A stretch of DNA of 38,250 nt from a virus: positions 1 through 38,250 of the IMG/VR virus record IMGVR_UViG_3300025687_000129; one strand, 5' to 3'. Positions 14,663 through 21,612 of the stretch are shown one piece after another (position 1 is the first letter of the stretch; every line of letters begins with the position of its first letter). The position numbers were made by a program, and so were the translations under genes. The notes beneath the pieces were generated by a model. That model ran no database searches, was not told where the DNA came from, and saw only the letters and a program-made list of their open reading frames with translations.

Positions 14663-15496
14663 TTAGGCTTGCTCCTCAGACAGCGTCATGCAGCCGCAAG
14701 TTGACCGCCATTCATTTCCGAAATCACGTCCAGACTCAACATCTTTTCGAAGTTGAAACAGCGGATAAGGCTTTGTCTCACCGTTGCGACGGTCACGATT
14801 GACTGTGAATCCGGTTTTGTTGAAGAACTTTTTTTCGCGTTGCTCGCAGTACTTGAAGTGCTCGGGGTTGTCGTGCAGTAATCCAGACCACTGCTTGAGA
14901 CCAGCTAAAATGCATCCACCATTGCAGTTGTCGTGGCTGTATCCGTTTCGGTAGGCTTCACTAACTGGCAACCCATACCGTTCCAGTTCTGCGATGATGC
15001 CGCACGCAGAGAGTCGAGGCCGCACATTCAAGGGAAAAAAGCATTGATATGGAGACAGTTTTCGTTGCAGTCGCACCTGTCTATCGAGTCGTTCTTCGTA
15101 CGTCAGGCCAGTAGCTATCACACATGAGTCAGGACTGAAGTTTTGCTTGGTCCACTTATCAAGAGGCTTTTGCTTCAATTCAACAGATGCCTTGCAGGCG
15201 CCTGTTACAGATATTCGCGACACTCCCGTTTCATCAAACACGTCCCAAATATCCTTTCCTTGATTGAGCCTTGTGACTGTGACACCAGACAACTTTTCAA
15301 CCGCGTCAACCAAAGCGTAGGCATCGTCTGACTCACTGTTGGTGTCCGCAAAAACAATCGACACTTGATCGCCGAACCATTCAGCACAACGCATTGCAGC
15401 AATTGCTGAACCGGCACCACCTGACAAGTGAACGCAGCAATGGCGGTCAGGTATGTCTGGTTTGTCGTAATCGATGTCGATTTCAAACAGATTCAC
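14663..15496 (-). CDS. PP-loop ATPase, PAPS-reductase-like (first of two)
   Basis: 277 residues. The PP-loop SGGAGS at 25-30 marks the adenylating PAPS reductase/ATP sulfurylase/TtcA/DndC superfamily. Cys101 lies in TGACKASVELKQKP, matching the C...K..P block of phage PAPS-reductase-like proteins. Four more cysteines (CNGGC at 191-195 and CGC at 267-269) could hold an iron-sulfur cluster. The start is GTG in a GTGA overlap with the gene before it. The actual substrate is unknown. Sulfur metabolism is less likely than nucleic-acid modification, given the helicase and methyltransferase next to it. Confidence 0.75.
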   Translation of the reverse strand: MNLFEIDIDYDKPDIPDRHCCVHLSGGAGSAIAAMRCAEWFGDQVSIVFADTNSESDDAYALVDAVEKLSGVTVTRLNQGKDIWDVFDETGVSRISVTGACKASVELKQKPLDKWTKQNFSPDSCVIATGLTYEERLDRQVRLQRKLSPYQCFFPLNVRPRLSACGIIAELERYGLPVSEAYRNGYSHDNCNGGCILAGLKQWSGLLHDNPEHFKYCEQREKKFFNKTGFTVNRDRRNGETKPYPLFQLRKDVESGRDFGNEWRSTCGCMTLSEEQA

Positions 15497-15795
15497 ATCG
15501 TCACCTTGCCTTCATGCTGGGCGTGCTTTTCGTTCCAGGCTTCAACCATTTGTTTGAACACTTCTGCAATCATTGACTCCCATGAATCGGGAGCAAATTG
15601 CACAAACGGTTCAGACGCCATAAGCACTGGTTCAGAACAGCGCACCATGATTGTCTGCTCGCAATCCTTCTTCATCGTGAACTCCACGCATGGAACTTCT
15701 TGGTTCACAAACGCTTTGATTTGATGACCCGCTCCCATCACCCGTTCGTACTTCAGGTATTTGGGAGTGATTGGCTGTCCTTTTTGAAAACTCAC
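15493..15795 (-). CDS. Hypothetical protein, 100 residues
   Basis: MSFQKGQPITPKYLKYERVM..., with a GTG start coupled to the gene before it. It appears to be a mixed alpha/beta single domain without motifs I recognise. It lies between the two PP-loop genes and is probably co-expressed with them. Confidence 0.5.
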   Translation of the reverse strand: MSFQKGQPITPKYLKYERVMGAGHQIKAFVNQEVPCVEFTMKKDCEQTIMVRCSEPVLMASEPFVQFAPDSWESMIAEVFKQMVEAWNEKHAQHEGKVTM

Positions 15796-16049
15796 AGCGT
15801 CACCTTAAATTCTGCCGCCACCATTTCCGCTGTGGTTTCTTCGTCCACGGCTTCAATGCAGCGTTGTTTCATGTCTTCGTTTCCATCTGCGTTGTACCAC
15901 AACTCACACAGACCCCATTCGCGTTCCCAATTCCATGGCTTCTCGACCACCTGCAATAAGTCATCAGCGTCGTAAGCGAGTTCACTCACCAGCCATTCAC
16001 AGAGCTGGTACAGGTTGCCGGGGTGTTGTTCGTGCCAGTTACTACTCAT
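15792..16049 (-). CDS. Hypothetical acidic protein, 85 residues
   Basis: Acidic, Trp- and Glu-rich (WNWEREWGLCELWYNADG). Its ATG follows the stop of the second PP-loop gene directly and its stop overlaps the next start (GTGA). No family is recognised. Confidence 0.5.
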   Translation of the reverse strand: MSSNWHEQHPGNLYQLCEWLVSELAYDADDLLQVVEKPWNWEREWGLCELWYNADGNEDMKQRCIEAVDEETTAEMVAAEFKVTL

Positions 16050-16925
16050 TCAATCCGCTCCCACTTCGCATGTTTCCCCGCATGATGATTGGCGATCCCA
16101 CTCGTCCTCGTATCCTTGAATTTCCCAATGCTCAAACAGCCTTGGTTCATGTGGATCGATAGTGTCTCGATATGGTCGAAAGCTCGCGTTTTTGGCATTT
16201 TCGATGAGTTGCTCAGTGGGTGTGTTTTCGCGGAAAAACACACGGCCCGACTCTGGATAATCACGCTCCATGCGGGCTGGAAAATCAAACACATCCGGTG
16301 ACTCATTGGCGAGTGTGTACAGTTTGCGTTTCGATTTCTTCCAGCACCAAACACAGTTACCGTAAGCGTCGGATGGCAGTTTTAGGTCCCAATCAAATTG
16401 GGCCATGAAACGGTTGACGCTGTCTTTTGTCCAACCTTCTCGGATGAGCGGATAAATAAACCGCCTTTGCGTTGCCATGGCGCTGCGCCTGTCGGCCTCA
16501 TCAGCACGAATACCGATGGCAACGTCATAGCTCCCCTTACTCCAACCAATCGCACGCCTGTATGAAATCATTGGCTCCTCTTTTAGACGTGACGTGCATT
16601 GGGGATGCGTTGTGCAGAAAATGCCATGCTTTTTAATTGCCGCTTCGAACGGTTCGCCGTTGCGGCTTGCTGATTCAAAATCAACAATCTTGGCTGTTGG
16701 TCCTTTGCCAAGTTTGTGAAATTCCGCCTCAATCCAAACAACTCGACCGCTGGCGAAGTTCTTGTCAACAGCATCCACAAACCGCAGCGTTTCCTCGTGC
16801 TCGCAACCCGTATTGGCAAACGTAATGCAGATGTCATGTGTTTTGTCGTACAGGTCGAGGCAGCGATTAAGCATCACTGCCGATGACCGTCCTCCGCTAA
16901 ACGAAATGGCAAGTCGCGGCTTCAT
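16050..16925 (-). CDS. PP-loop ATPase, PAPS-reductase-like (second of two)
   Basis: 291 residues. PP-loop SGGRSS is at 10-15. CTTHPQCTSRLKEEP corresponds to the conserved C...K..P block, IGIRADEADRR follows, and GNCVWCWKKSKRKL supplies a CxxC pair. All are typical of phage-encoded COG0175 proteins. The ribosome site AGGGAG precedes the ATG. It is only distantly similar to the other PP-loop gene of this genome, so this looks like two separate acquisitions or an old duplication. Its probable chemistry is ATP-dependent adenylation or thiolation of an unknown substrate. Confidence 0.8.
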   Translation of the reverse strand: MKPRLAISFSGGRSSAVMLNRCLDLYDKTHDICITFANTGCEHEETLRFVDAVDKNFASGRVVWIEAEFHKLGKGPTAKIVDFESASRNGEPFEAAIKKHGIFCTTHPQCTSRLKEEPMISYRRAIGWSKGSYDVAIGIRADEADRRSAMATQRRFIYPLIREGWTKDSVNRFMAQFDWDLKLPSDAYGNCVWCWKKSKRKLYTLANESPDVFDFPARMERDYPESGRVFFRENTPTEQLIENAKNASFRPYRDTIDPHEPRLFEHWEIQGYEDEWDRQSSCGETCEVGAD

Positions 16926-17000
16926 TCGAATCTCCCTGTCATTTCATTTTCCTCGTTCTTGTTGCTCAGTTTTGAAGCGGACTGAGCCATGCAAACCGCG

Positions 17001-17180
17001 TTACTGTTCAAATCTCCTCAGTGCCATGTAAATCGCCGTGGAAATCTCATCCACCTGCTGTTGGTTTCCGTCGCGAATCAGTTGGCAGCACAGATTACCG
17101 AGCTGCAACACTTCGGATTTACTGGTTGCGTCGCGTAGGGCTTGCTTGGCCTTGGCGATGCGTGTGGTGATGTCCTTCAT
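17001..17180 (-). CDS. Hypothetical helical protein, 59 residues
   Basis: MKDITTRIAKAKQALRDATS... is a charged helical protein with a CC pair in the middle. The ATG overlaps the stop of the gene upstream (ATGA). No family is recognised. The coupling supports a real gene. Confidence 0.55.
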   Translation of the reverse strand: MKDITTRIAKAKQALRDATSKSEVLQLGNLCCQLIRDGNQQQVDEISTAIYMALRRFEQ

Positions 17181-17587
17181 TTTGTCAAGTCCACTCCCAG
17201 ATGTTGCTTTTGGATGAGTGGCTTCGCGTTGCCTTCTGGAACCCGCACACGAACTGCAATGACATCCTTTTGTCCAAGCCAGTCGCCTTTCACTGGGTAA
17301 AGCGTGAGCTTTTGCCCGACCATCTTTTCGCGGTCGTTAGTTTTCAATGCAGCCTTGAGCAACCTCACGTTTGATTTACGCAGCACAGCTACCTTGGTTG
17401 TCTCGACAAAGTGAACTGGATAACCCTCTATCACTTGGCCTTGCTTGGACTTCATTGAATTCTCGTCGCCAACTGATTTGATTGTCAGTGTGATGTCCGA
17501 CCACTTGCCGCCACGTTGCAGGTCTTCACCGTGGATGAATCGGCTGTCGTCTTTGATGATTTGGTCACTCACGGTCAACTCCATCAT
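17177..17587 (-). CDS. Conserved phage protein of the exonuclease cluster
   Basis: 136 residues from the ATG-ATG at 17587. Blocks such as SRFIHGEDLQ, VGQKLTLYPVKGDWLGQKDV and AVRVRVPEG resemble a widespread phage protein found beside recombination exonucleases (FLKxEDL ... GKKITLYP ... AIRVRxP). Its biochemical role is not known to me. The gene overlaps the alpha-CTD-like gene by about 20 nt. Confidence 0.6.
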   Translation of the reverse strand: MMELTVSDQIIKDDSRFIHGEDLQRGGKWSDITLTIKSVGDENSMKSKQGQVIEGYPVHFVETTKVAVLRKSNVRLLKAALKTNDREKMVGQKLTLYPVKGDWLGQKDVIAVRVRVPEGNAKPLIQKQHLGVDLTK

Positions 17588-17957
17588 GTTTCGACACCCA
17601 CTCAAGTATCTCGTTTATTGTTCCAGGACCTGCGCCCTTTAGTGGTGTCAATGAGGATCGTGTAACTTCTCCGGAAAACTTAAACGCACCGCGCAACAAA
17701 ACTTTTCTTGCACGCACGCTCAACGTTCCTGCGAGACTGCTAAGTTCTGGGATAGGTCGCGACTTATTTAGCCACTGCAACATTCCATCTGACACTGCTC
17801 TCGATTGGTGTTCACTTGCTCGTAGGCGGTTGTTGATTGCGGCCAGCAAATAGTCAGAACTTCGGTAAATGTGCCCTGATCGCCTTTCGTAGTCCTTGGC
17901 GTCAAAAAAACCAGACCATGACCGCGTGAGATATTCGCCAAGTTCGGACATATTCAT
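17565..17957 (-). CDS. Protein with RNA polymerase alpha C-terminal-like HhH domain
   Basis: 130 residues. The C-terminal half (about 67-128) reads LSVRARKVLLRGAF (79-92), then SSLTPLKGAGPGTINEILEW (101-120). This matches the bacterial alpha-CTD in order and spacing: SVRSxxxL, a turn, then L....x.GxxSLxEIxxxL. The Arg in SVR corresponds to the DNA-binding Arg265 of E. coli. The N-terminal 65 residues are a separate helical region with no known relative. The ATG overlaps the exonuclease stop (TAATG). It could bind DNA or compete with host alpha-CTD. A generic HhH DNA-binding domain is the alternative. Confidence 0.55.
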   Translation of the reverse strand: MNMSELGEYLTRSWSGFFDAKDYERRSGHIYRSSDYLLAAINNRLRASEHQSRAVSDGMLQWLNKSRPIPELSSLAGTLSVRARKVLLRGAFKFSGEVTRSSLTPLKGAGPGTINEILEWVSKHDGVDRE

Positions 17958-18607
17958 TATGTCAATTCCTCCGATGTATCCACGAACTGAAACTCAGGTG
18001 AGGCAGGGCGCGATTGAATGCACTGCTGCATAACTTTGACCGATTCGAGAAACGCAGGAATCGCTGACTCCAACGCTGCAATCACTTCTTCGTCTCGACC
18101 AACAACAATGTGCATCGGGTGAATCTGCGGGTGCCATGCGTAAAAGTGGCAACTCGTCCGACCAGTGACCCAGAGTGATCCTTGCACCTGCAATCGATAC
18201 TCATCTGGCAATTGTCCGTTCAGTTGATACCGGATCAGTGTCTCAGGCTTTGGACACTTCACCTCGATCAGTTCCGTGTCGCCAATCAGTCCATCTGGAG
18301 AACAGCCGCAATGCTCGTTCAGTTCGACGAATCCAACACGCTGGACTGTCAAATTGTTGGTTCGTTCGAACTCAGCAATCGCGTAGTCTTCGGCCTCCAT
18401 GCCGTATTGCATCCAGTATGTTGGTGCGAACTGTGGCGATTCGATCTCTAATCGCTCAGCCACTAATTCAGCCGCGTAGTTCTCAGCAGACTTGGACAGC
18501 TTCAACGTCTTTGCAGTCACAATATCCTTGAACCGTGACGCCGTTGCTTTGCCTTTGCGGATCTGCTCCCACTGTTCGGAGCCTTGCAAGAAAGTGTGGA
18601 TTTTCAC
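17957..18607 (-). CDS. Lambda-type exonuclease (YqaJ family)
   Basis: 216 residues from a GTG overlapping the previous stop (GTGA). This gives the usual family start MKIHTFLQGSEQWEQIR. The catalytic core is visible: GMEAED near 69-74, GCSPDG with Asp105, and E115-V-K117 in LIEVKCPKP. QVQGSLWVTG at 140-149 is the conserved Q-rich helix. It degrades one strand of double-stranded DNA for phage recombination. No classic RecT/Beta partner is recognised. The neighbouring 136-residue protein is a candidate for part of this pathway. Confidence 0.9.
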   Translation of the reverse strand: MKIHTFLQGSEQWEQIRKGKATASRFKDIVTAKTLKLSKSAENYAAELVAERLEIESPQFAPTYWMQYGMEAEDYAIAEFERTNNLTVQRVGFVELNEHCGCSPDGLIGDTELIEVKCPKPETLIRYQLNGQLPDEYRLQVQGSLWVTGRTSCHFYAWHPQIHPMHIVVGRDEEVIAALESAIPAFLESVKVMQQCIQSRPASPEFQFVDTSEELT

Positions 18608-18885
18608 AGTGTTTGCTCCCATTTCCCAGAACGCAGTTCCCACTCATTCCCATCATCCGTTGGCGATTGACCTGGTGATGCCAAGTTCAAATACAACGTT
18701 CCATCTGGAGTCATCCCCATCGAAACGCTTGATTCACCTGCTGGATGCGGGATTGTTATTTCCATGTGGCCATCGAGAAGAGATATATGTATTTCACACG
18801 CACAGAACGCAGCCAACTCGTCGAGATAACTGTCACCCTCAAGTAGAAACCGCCCTTTCCATTCCTCAGTTCGGTGATTGCTCAT
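18604..18885 (-). CDS. Hypothetical protein, 93 residues
   Basis: MSNHRTEEWKGRFLLEG..., a beta-rich small protein (MEITIPHPAGESSVSMGM). It is coupled by 4-nt overlaps at both ends, in the recombination operon. No family is recognised. Confidence 0.5.
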   Translation of the reverse strand: MSNHRTEEWKGRFLLEGDSYLDELAAFCACEIHISLLDGHMEITIPHPAGESSVSMGMTPDGTLYLNLASPGQSPTDDGNEWELRSGKWEQTL

Positions 18886-19079
18886 GCATCCACCCCCATA
18901 ACATCCAATACTTGGCGTTCCTCAATCATCAGCACTTTTGCGATTGTCTCCACTGACTCGCCTTTCAACTCCGCCACAGCATCGGCAACCGGCATCTCTT
19001 GCAGTCGCTCAATCGCTTCCTGTTCCGCGATGATTTCACGGCACTGGCAGATGACTTGGTAGCACGATTCACAGCTCAT
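18882..19079 (-). CDS. Small Cys-rich helical protein, 65 residues
   Basis: The N-terminus CESCYQVICQC could bind one zinc. The rest is acidic helix with an HTH-like end (ESVETIAKVLMIEERQVLDV). ATGA overlaps on both sides. Function unknown. Confidence 0.5.
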   Translation of the reverse strand: MSCESCYQVICQCREIIAEQEAIERLQEMPVADAVAELKGESVETIAKVLMIEERQVLDVMGVDA

Positions 19080-19531
19080 GATTGGTTCTCCAGGTATGCC
19101 AGTGCTGCAACAATCGCAGCCTGTGGTGTGTCGCCAGTTCCGACGGTTTCATCGAGTGCGGATGTCACGAGCCAAACGAGTCGACCATGTGGTTCGCGCT
19201 CGCACCCAAGCTCGTAGACGTTGTTTGCTGAGTCGTTCAACTCAACTAGTGCGTCAAGTGCTTCCAGTAATGCAGAATCGGCTTTGCGGTTTCCTTCGCA
19301 GTAAGCCAGCACAAGACACGAACGCAAATTGACTAGTGCCGTTTCGCGTGGCTGGTTTCGAATCCTGTCGTATAGACGATTGAATTTAGTTCCAGTCACA
19401 TCGTCGTCTCGTGGCTGATTCAACCAGTCCACCCACTCGTTGGCTTCAATCGATACCGGGTCTGGTGTATGCACTGTGACTCCCTTACATGGTGGTGAAC
19501 AATTTGAGCTGAGGCATTGCTGACAGATCAT
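19076..19531 (-). CDS. Hypothetical protein with N-terminal Cys cluster
   Basis: 151 residues. The first 15 residues contain four cysteines (CQQCLSSNCSPPC), a likely zinc site. The C-terminal 45 residues (LGCEREPHGRLVWLVTSALD...TPQAAIVAALAYLE) resemble a small phage alpha/beta domain. The ATG overlaps the previous stop. No family is named with confidence. Confidence 0.5.
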   Translation of the reverse strand: MICQQCLSSNCSPPCKGVTVHTPDPVSIEANEWVDWLNQPRDDDVTGTKFNRLYDRIRNQPRETALVNLRSCLVLAYCEGNRKADSALLEALDALVELNDSANNVYELGCEREPHGRLVWLVTSALDETVGTGDTPQAAIVAALAYLENQS

Positions 19532-19869
19532 CGCTTGGCCTCCAGGTGTTGCTTAATTCGTCGGCTAATAACTTGGTCATCGCACTGCATCGCCTGAGCA
19601 ATTCGACGTTGTGTATGTCCGGCTTTTTTTAATTCCATGATGCACGTTATTTGGCACTCACGGACCAGCTCGACATACCCGTCCTTATCTAGTGGGTGGC
19701 GGCTTTGCGTCTTGTTTCCATCGAACCTGAAGACATCATCGAGCGGAATACCTGTCGGGTCGCGTTTCAGTTCCATCAGCACCCAAAACCACATGCCGTC
19801 GTTGGCAATGCCGCAGATGAGGTTTTCCGGCGTGTCACGGTCGCGGTTGTTCCATTTCTCGTGATTCAC
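19528..19869 (-). CDS. HTH DNA-binding protein
   Basis: 113 residues from GTG at 19869 (GTGA overlap with the DnaA-like gene). This start removes a long basic extension that is a shadow frame. The C-terminus has a clear HTH (AGHTQRRIAQAMQCDDQVIS, about 83-102). The N-terminal part is a compact Trp-containing domain. Possibly a replication or transcription regulator. Confidence 0.6.
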   Translation of the reverse strand: MNHEKWNNRDRDTPENLICGIANDGMWFWVLMELKRDPTGIPLDDVFRFDGNKTQSRHPLDKDGYVELVRECQITCIMELKKAGHTQRRIAQAMQCDDQVISRRIKQHLEAKR

Positions 19870-20141
19870 TTTGCGTTCCTTGCTAGATGCGAGACTGTTG
19901 ATCGCGTCCGATTGATTGCTTGCCCGATTTCTTCGTGCGTGTATCCCAATTTTGTTGCCTTGCTGATGACGATCTGGCGAATGTGATTCATGCGTTTTGT
20001 CCGCAGTGGTCCGCGTAACTCGCTGATGGTGATCCCGTGCCAGTCGCACGCTGTTTGAATGATGTCCGCCAGCGTGAAACAGGCTGTTGTGTCGCCCAGT
20101 TCAAGCGTCGTCGTCATGTCTGTTTGCACAATCGTCTGCAT
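19866..20141 (-). CDS. DnaA domain-IV-like DNA-binding protein
   Basis: 91 residues. The C-terminal half (about 38-88) resembles the duplex-DNA-binding domain of DnaA: ITISELRGPLRTKRMNHIRQ, then a helix, then GYTHEEIGQAINRTRSTVSHL. The ATPase domain is absent. Such stand-alone domains occur in phages and are thought to bind origin sequences. ATG 20141 is used; a second ATG lies 24 nt further on. The repeat-rich gap at 20858-21087 is a candidate target. Confidence 0.65.
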   Translation of the reverse strand: MQTIVQTDMTTTLELGDTTACFTLADIIQTACDWHGITISELRGPLRTKRMNHIRQIVISKATKLGYTHEEIGQAINRTRSTVSHLARNAK

Positions 20142-20229
20142 CGCAAATAAGCCAGTAAGTGATTGTTCCAGTGATCATCCACAGCAAAATTCCAAACGCT
20201 GCGACGATGGCTTCGGGTGATGTGTTCAT
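20101..20229 (-). CDS. 42-residue membrane protein
   Basis: MNTSPEAIVAAFGILLWMIT... has one membrane helix (about 8-28) and an acidic, His-containing tail. AAGGAGG precedes the ATG, and ATGA overlaps the MazG-like stop. Its end overlaps the start of the DnaA-like gene by 41 nt. It is a real small gene by coupling and ribosome site, of unknown function. Confidence 0.6.
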   Translation of the reverse strand: MNTSPEAIVAAFGILLWMITGTITYWLICDADDCANRHDDDA

Positions 20230-20675
20230 GTCGCCTCCTTAATGAAGACGCCGTCCACCATCCGGCCTTTGCGGTCCTTGATTTGGTCCCAGGCGTAAGC
20301 ACGGGCTTTGTTCATCTCTACGCCGTGGCGAGATGAAAGCAGCTCTAGGCATTTGCGAGCCGTCCGTAGGTAGTACGCATCTAGCAATTCACGACCGTGG
20401 CAAATGGACATCATGAGCGTTCCAAATGTTGGAGCCGATGACGTGCCGTCGCGTGTGTCGTCCAGGCACAACGCACAGGCCAAAACCAATGTCACGTCGA
20501 TGTCGCCGAATGCGTCCAGGATTCCGTCACCGTCCAGTGCATCAATCGACTGCCACAGTTCGCCAATTTCTTCGAGCGTCTTGCCTAGCTGTGCGCCGAC
20601 ACTCGAACCGTTCGGGAGAATGCCGCGATCGGTTCCCCACTTAATCACGTTGGCGTTGAATGTTCGCTCATCCAT
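20226..20675 (-). CDS. MazG-like nucleotide pyrophosphohydrolase
   Basis: 149 residues. The MazG acidic pattern is visible: LGKTLEEIGELWQSID (E...EE..E) and DAFGDIDVTLV (D..GD..). The C-terminus carries AYAWDQIKDRKGRMVDGVFI, an ending common in phage MazG-like proteins. It probably hydrolyses nucleoside triphosphates or stress alarmones, to keep the host active or clear modified nucleotides. The ATG overlaps the previous stop as TAATG. Confidence 0.75.
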   Translation of the reverse strand: MDERTFNANVIKWGTDRGILPNGSSVGAQLGKTLEEIGELWQSIDALDGDGILDAFGDIDVTLVLACALCLDDTRDGTSSAPTFGTLMMSICHGRELLDAYYLRTARKCLELLSSRHGVEMNKARAYAWDQIKDRKGRMVDGVFIKEAT

Positions 20676-20857
20676 TACTCTGCGTACTCCTCGTTTGTGT
20701 AGTAGGTCAGTGCTCGCTCGAATCCGAGGTTGTCAATCAGCTTCTGAGACATCCGCTTGCGAATCTCTTCTCGCTTGTTAGGGACGCTGCCTCTGCTTGG
20801 TGTTGCCTGCGATGGCCTGCAACACGGTTTGGCGATGGCGTTAGTTGAAGCTTTCAT
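20675..20857 (-). CDS. Hypothetical basic protein, 60 residues
   Basis: MKASTNAIAKPCCRPSQATP... starts at 20857, with AAAGGA upstream. The first half is basic with a CC pair; the end is an acidic helix. It is the first gene after the repeat-rich gap. No family is recognised. Confidence 0.5.
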   Translation of the reverse strand: MKASTNAIAKPCCRPSQATPSRGSVPNKREEIRKRMSQKLIDNLGFERALTYYTNEEYAE

Positions 20858-20963
20858 CTTCGCATTCCTTTCACGCGAACAATCAAAGTGTTTCAATCTG
20901 GCGACTGAGCGTTTAGCAAACCCAGCCGCCAGTGACAGGCGACACACCTGTTTTCACAGCCTG

Positions 20964-20999
20964 TAAACTGTGTCTCACAGTGAATACTTGCCGCCAACG
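20964..20999. repeat. 36-nt direct repeat, copy 1
   Basis: Identical to 21077-21112. It begins TAAACTGTGTCTCACAGT, includes the dyad ACTGTG-TCT-CACAGT, and ends CCGCCAACG. It is non-coding here. Confidence 0.85.
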
Positions 21000-21041
21000 C
21001 AGCTGGGTGCTGCTCCATGTGGGCAATAGTCGCCAATGCGG

Positions 21042-21066
21042 AGCGCTCACCACTGCAAGCGCTCAC
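21042..21066. repeat. Pair of 9-nt direct repeats, 16-bp period
   Basis: AGCGCTCAC occurs at 21042-21050 and 21058-21066. The flanks CCAAT and ATTGG make the whole block roughly symmetric, which suits a regulator or iteron-binding site. Confidence 0.5.
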
Positions 21067-21076
21067 AATTGGGGAC

Positions 21077-21112
21077 TAAACTGTGTCTCACAGTGAATAC
21101 TTGCCGCCAACG
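21077..21112. repeat. 36-nt direct repeat, copy 2 (covers csrA stop)
   Basis: Identical to 20964-20999. Read on the minus strand it encodes the last residues of CsrA (VGGKYSL and stop) and then the dyad. The non-coding copy therefore looks like a duplicated gene tail. Confidence 0.85.
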
Positions 21113-21348
21113 ATCAGCGGCTCATGCTCAAAAAACGGGCTTCCCTGCCCATCGCCATCCATGCGGCTCGCGTCATGCTTGCTTCCGTGCCCTGCCGACT
21201 CCGCCAGCAGCTCAGTACGTACGATGTTCACGTTCTGTGGTGCGTCGAATGCCAGCTTGCAGCCGTTGTTCGTGCACCGAACAACATGCACCGTGCCAAC
21301 GCCTTCAATGGTCACTGACTCGCCAAGTTTCCTGCTAAGTACCAGCAT
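21088..21348 (-). CDS. csrA: CsrA-family RNA-binding regulator
   Basis: 86 residues. It starts MLVLSRKLGESVTIEGVGTV, the unmistakable CsrA N-terminus, and continues with GCKLAFDAPQNVNIVRTEL. The conserved A-P-x-x-V-x-I-x-R region includes the RNA-contacting Arg. About 30 extra residues follow the usual 60 (GHGSKHDASRMDGDG...). CsrA dimers bind GGA motifs in mRNA leaders and block or expose ribosome sites. GAGAGG precedes the ATG. The gene follows the excisionase-like HTH gene by 1 nt. Targets may be host mRNAs or the phage's own leaders, several of which have GGAG right after a hairpin. Confidence 0.9.
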   Translation of the reverse strand: MLVLSRKLGESVTIEGVGTVHVVRCTNNGCKLAFDAPQNVNIVRTELLAESAGHGSKHDASRMDGDGQGSPFFEHEPLIVGGKYSL

Positions 21349-21349
21349 C

Positions 21350-21550
21350 TCATTCCTCTCCCTGTCTGTTACTCTCGATCTCGCCAAGATAAACGTAGAC
21401 TGAGTGCCACGTGACGCGGGTATCCGACCCAACGTTGCGTGTTTCCAAATCACCATTGCGAATTAGACTTTCCAAACCACGTTGCGACACATTGAGGTAC
21501 CTGCGTGCCTCAACCTTCTTTGCTAGTCCTGTTTTGATATTACTACTCAT
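21350..21550 (-). CDS. Excisionase-like HTH protein
   Basis: 66 residues with a MerR/excisionase (HTH_17) winged-helix pattern: VEARRYLNVSQRGLESLIRN, then DTRVTWHSVYVYLG. With no integrase in view it is more likely a transcription regulator than an excisionase. Direct repeats at 21555-21579 lie immediately upstream of its start and may be its operator. Confidence 0.65.
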   Translation of the reverse strand: MSSNIKTGLAKKVEARRYLNVSQRGLESLIRNGDLETRNVGSDTRVTWHSVYVYLGEIESNRQGEE

Positions 21551-21554
21551 TTCC

Positions 21555-21579
21555 GTGTCAGTGTTAATGCGTGTCAGTT
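21555..21579. promoter_or_regulatory. Operator-like direct repeats before the HTH gene
   Basis: CGTGTCAGT occurs at 21555-21563 and again at 21571-21579, 16 bp apart. They lie between the promoter at 21613-21640 and the ATG at 21550, which is a position for autoregulation. Confidence 0.45.
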
Positions 21580-21612
21580 CTCAGTGATTTTTAACGACTC
21601 TCAGCTAGTCCC

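Larger units (their letters stand above)
20858..21087. other. Repeat-rich gap, candidate origin or operator region
   Basis: No gene is seen. The gap holds one copy of a 36-nt direct repeat whose other copy covers the end of csrA. It also holds two copies of AGCGCTCAC spaced 16 bp apart, and several GTCGCCA and CACAG/CTGTG elements. It lies close to the DnaA domain-IV-like gene. No strong promoter could be named. Confidence 0.45.

Noticed and set aside
16922-16990. 22-codon ORF ending in an ATGA overlap with the second PP-loop gene
   Set aside because: No ribosome site and no motif; the PP-loop gene has its own good AGGGAG site.
19870-20049. Long basic N-terminal extension of the HTH gene at 19528-19869
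   Set aside because: It is the shadow of the DnaA-like gene; the GTGA overlap gives the true start.
21350-21550. Excisionase role for the 66-residue HTH protein
   Set aside because: No integrase or attachment-site pair is visible, so a plain regulator is the safer call.
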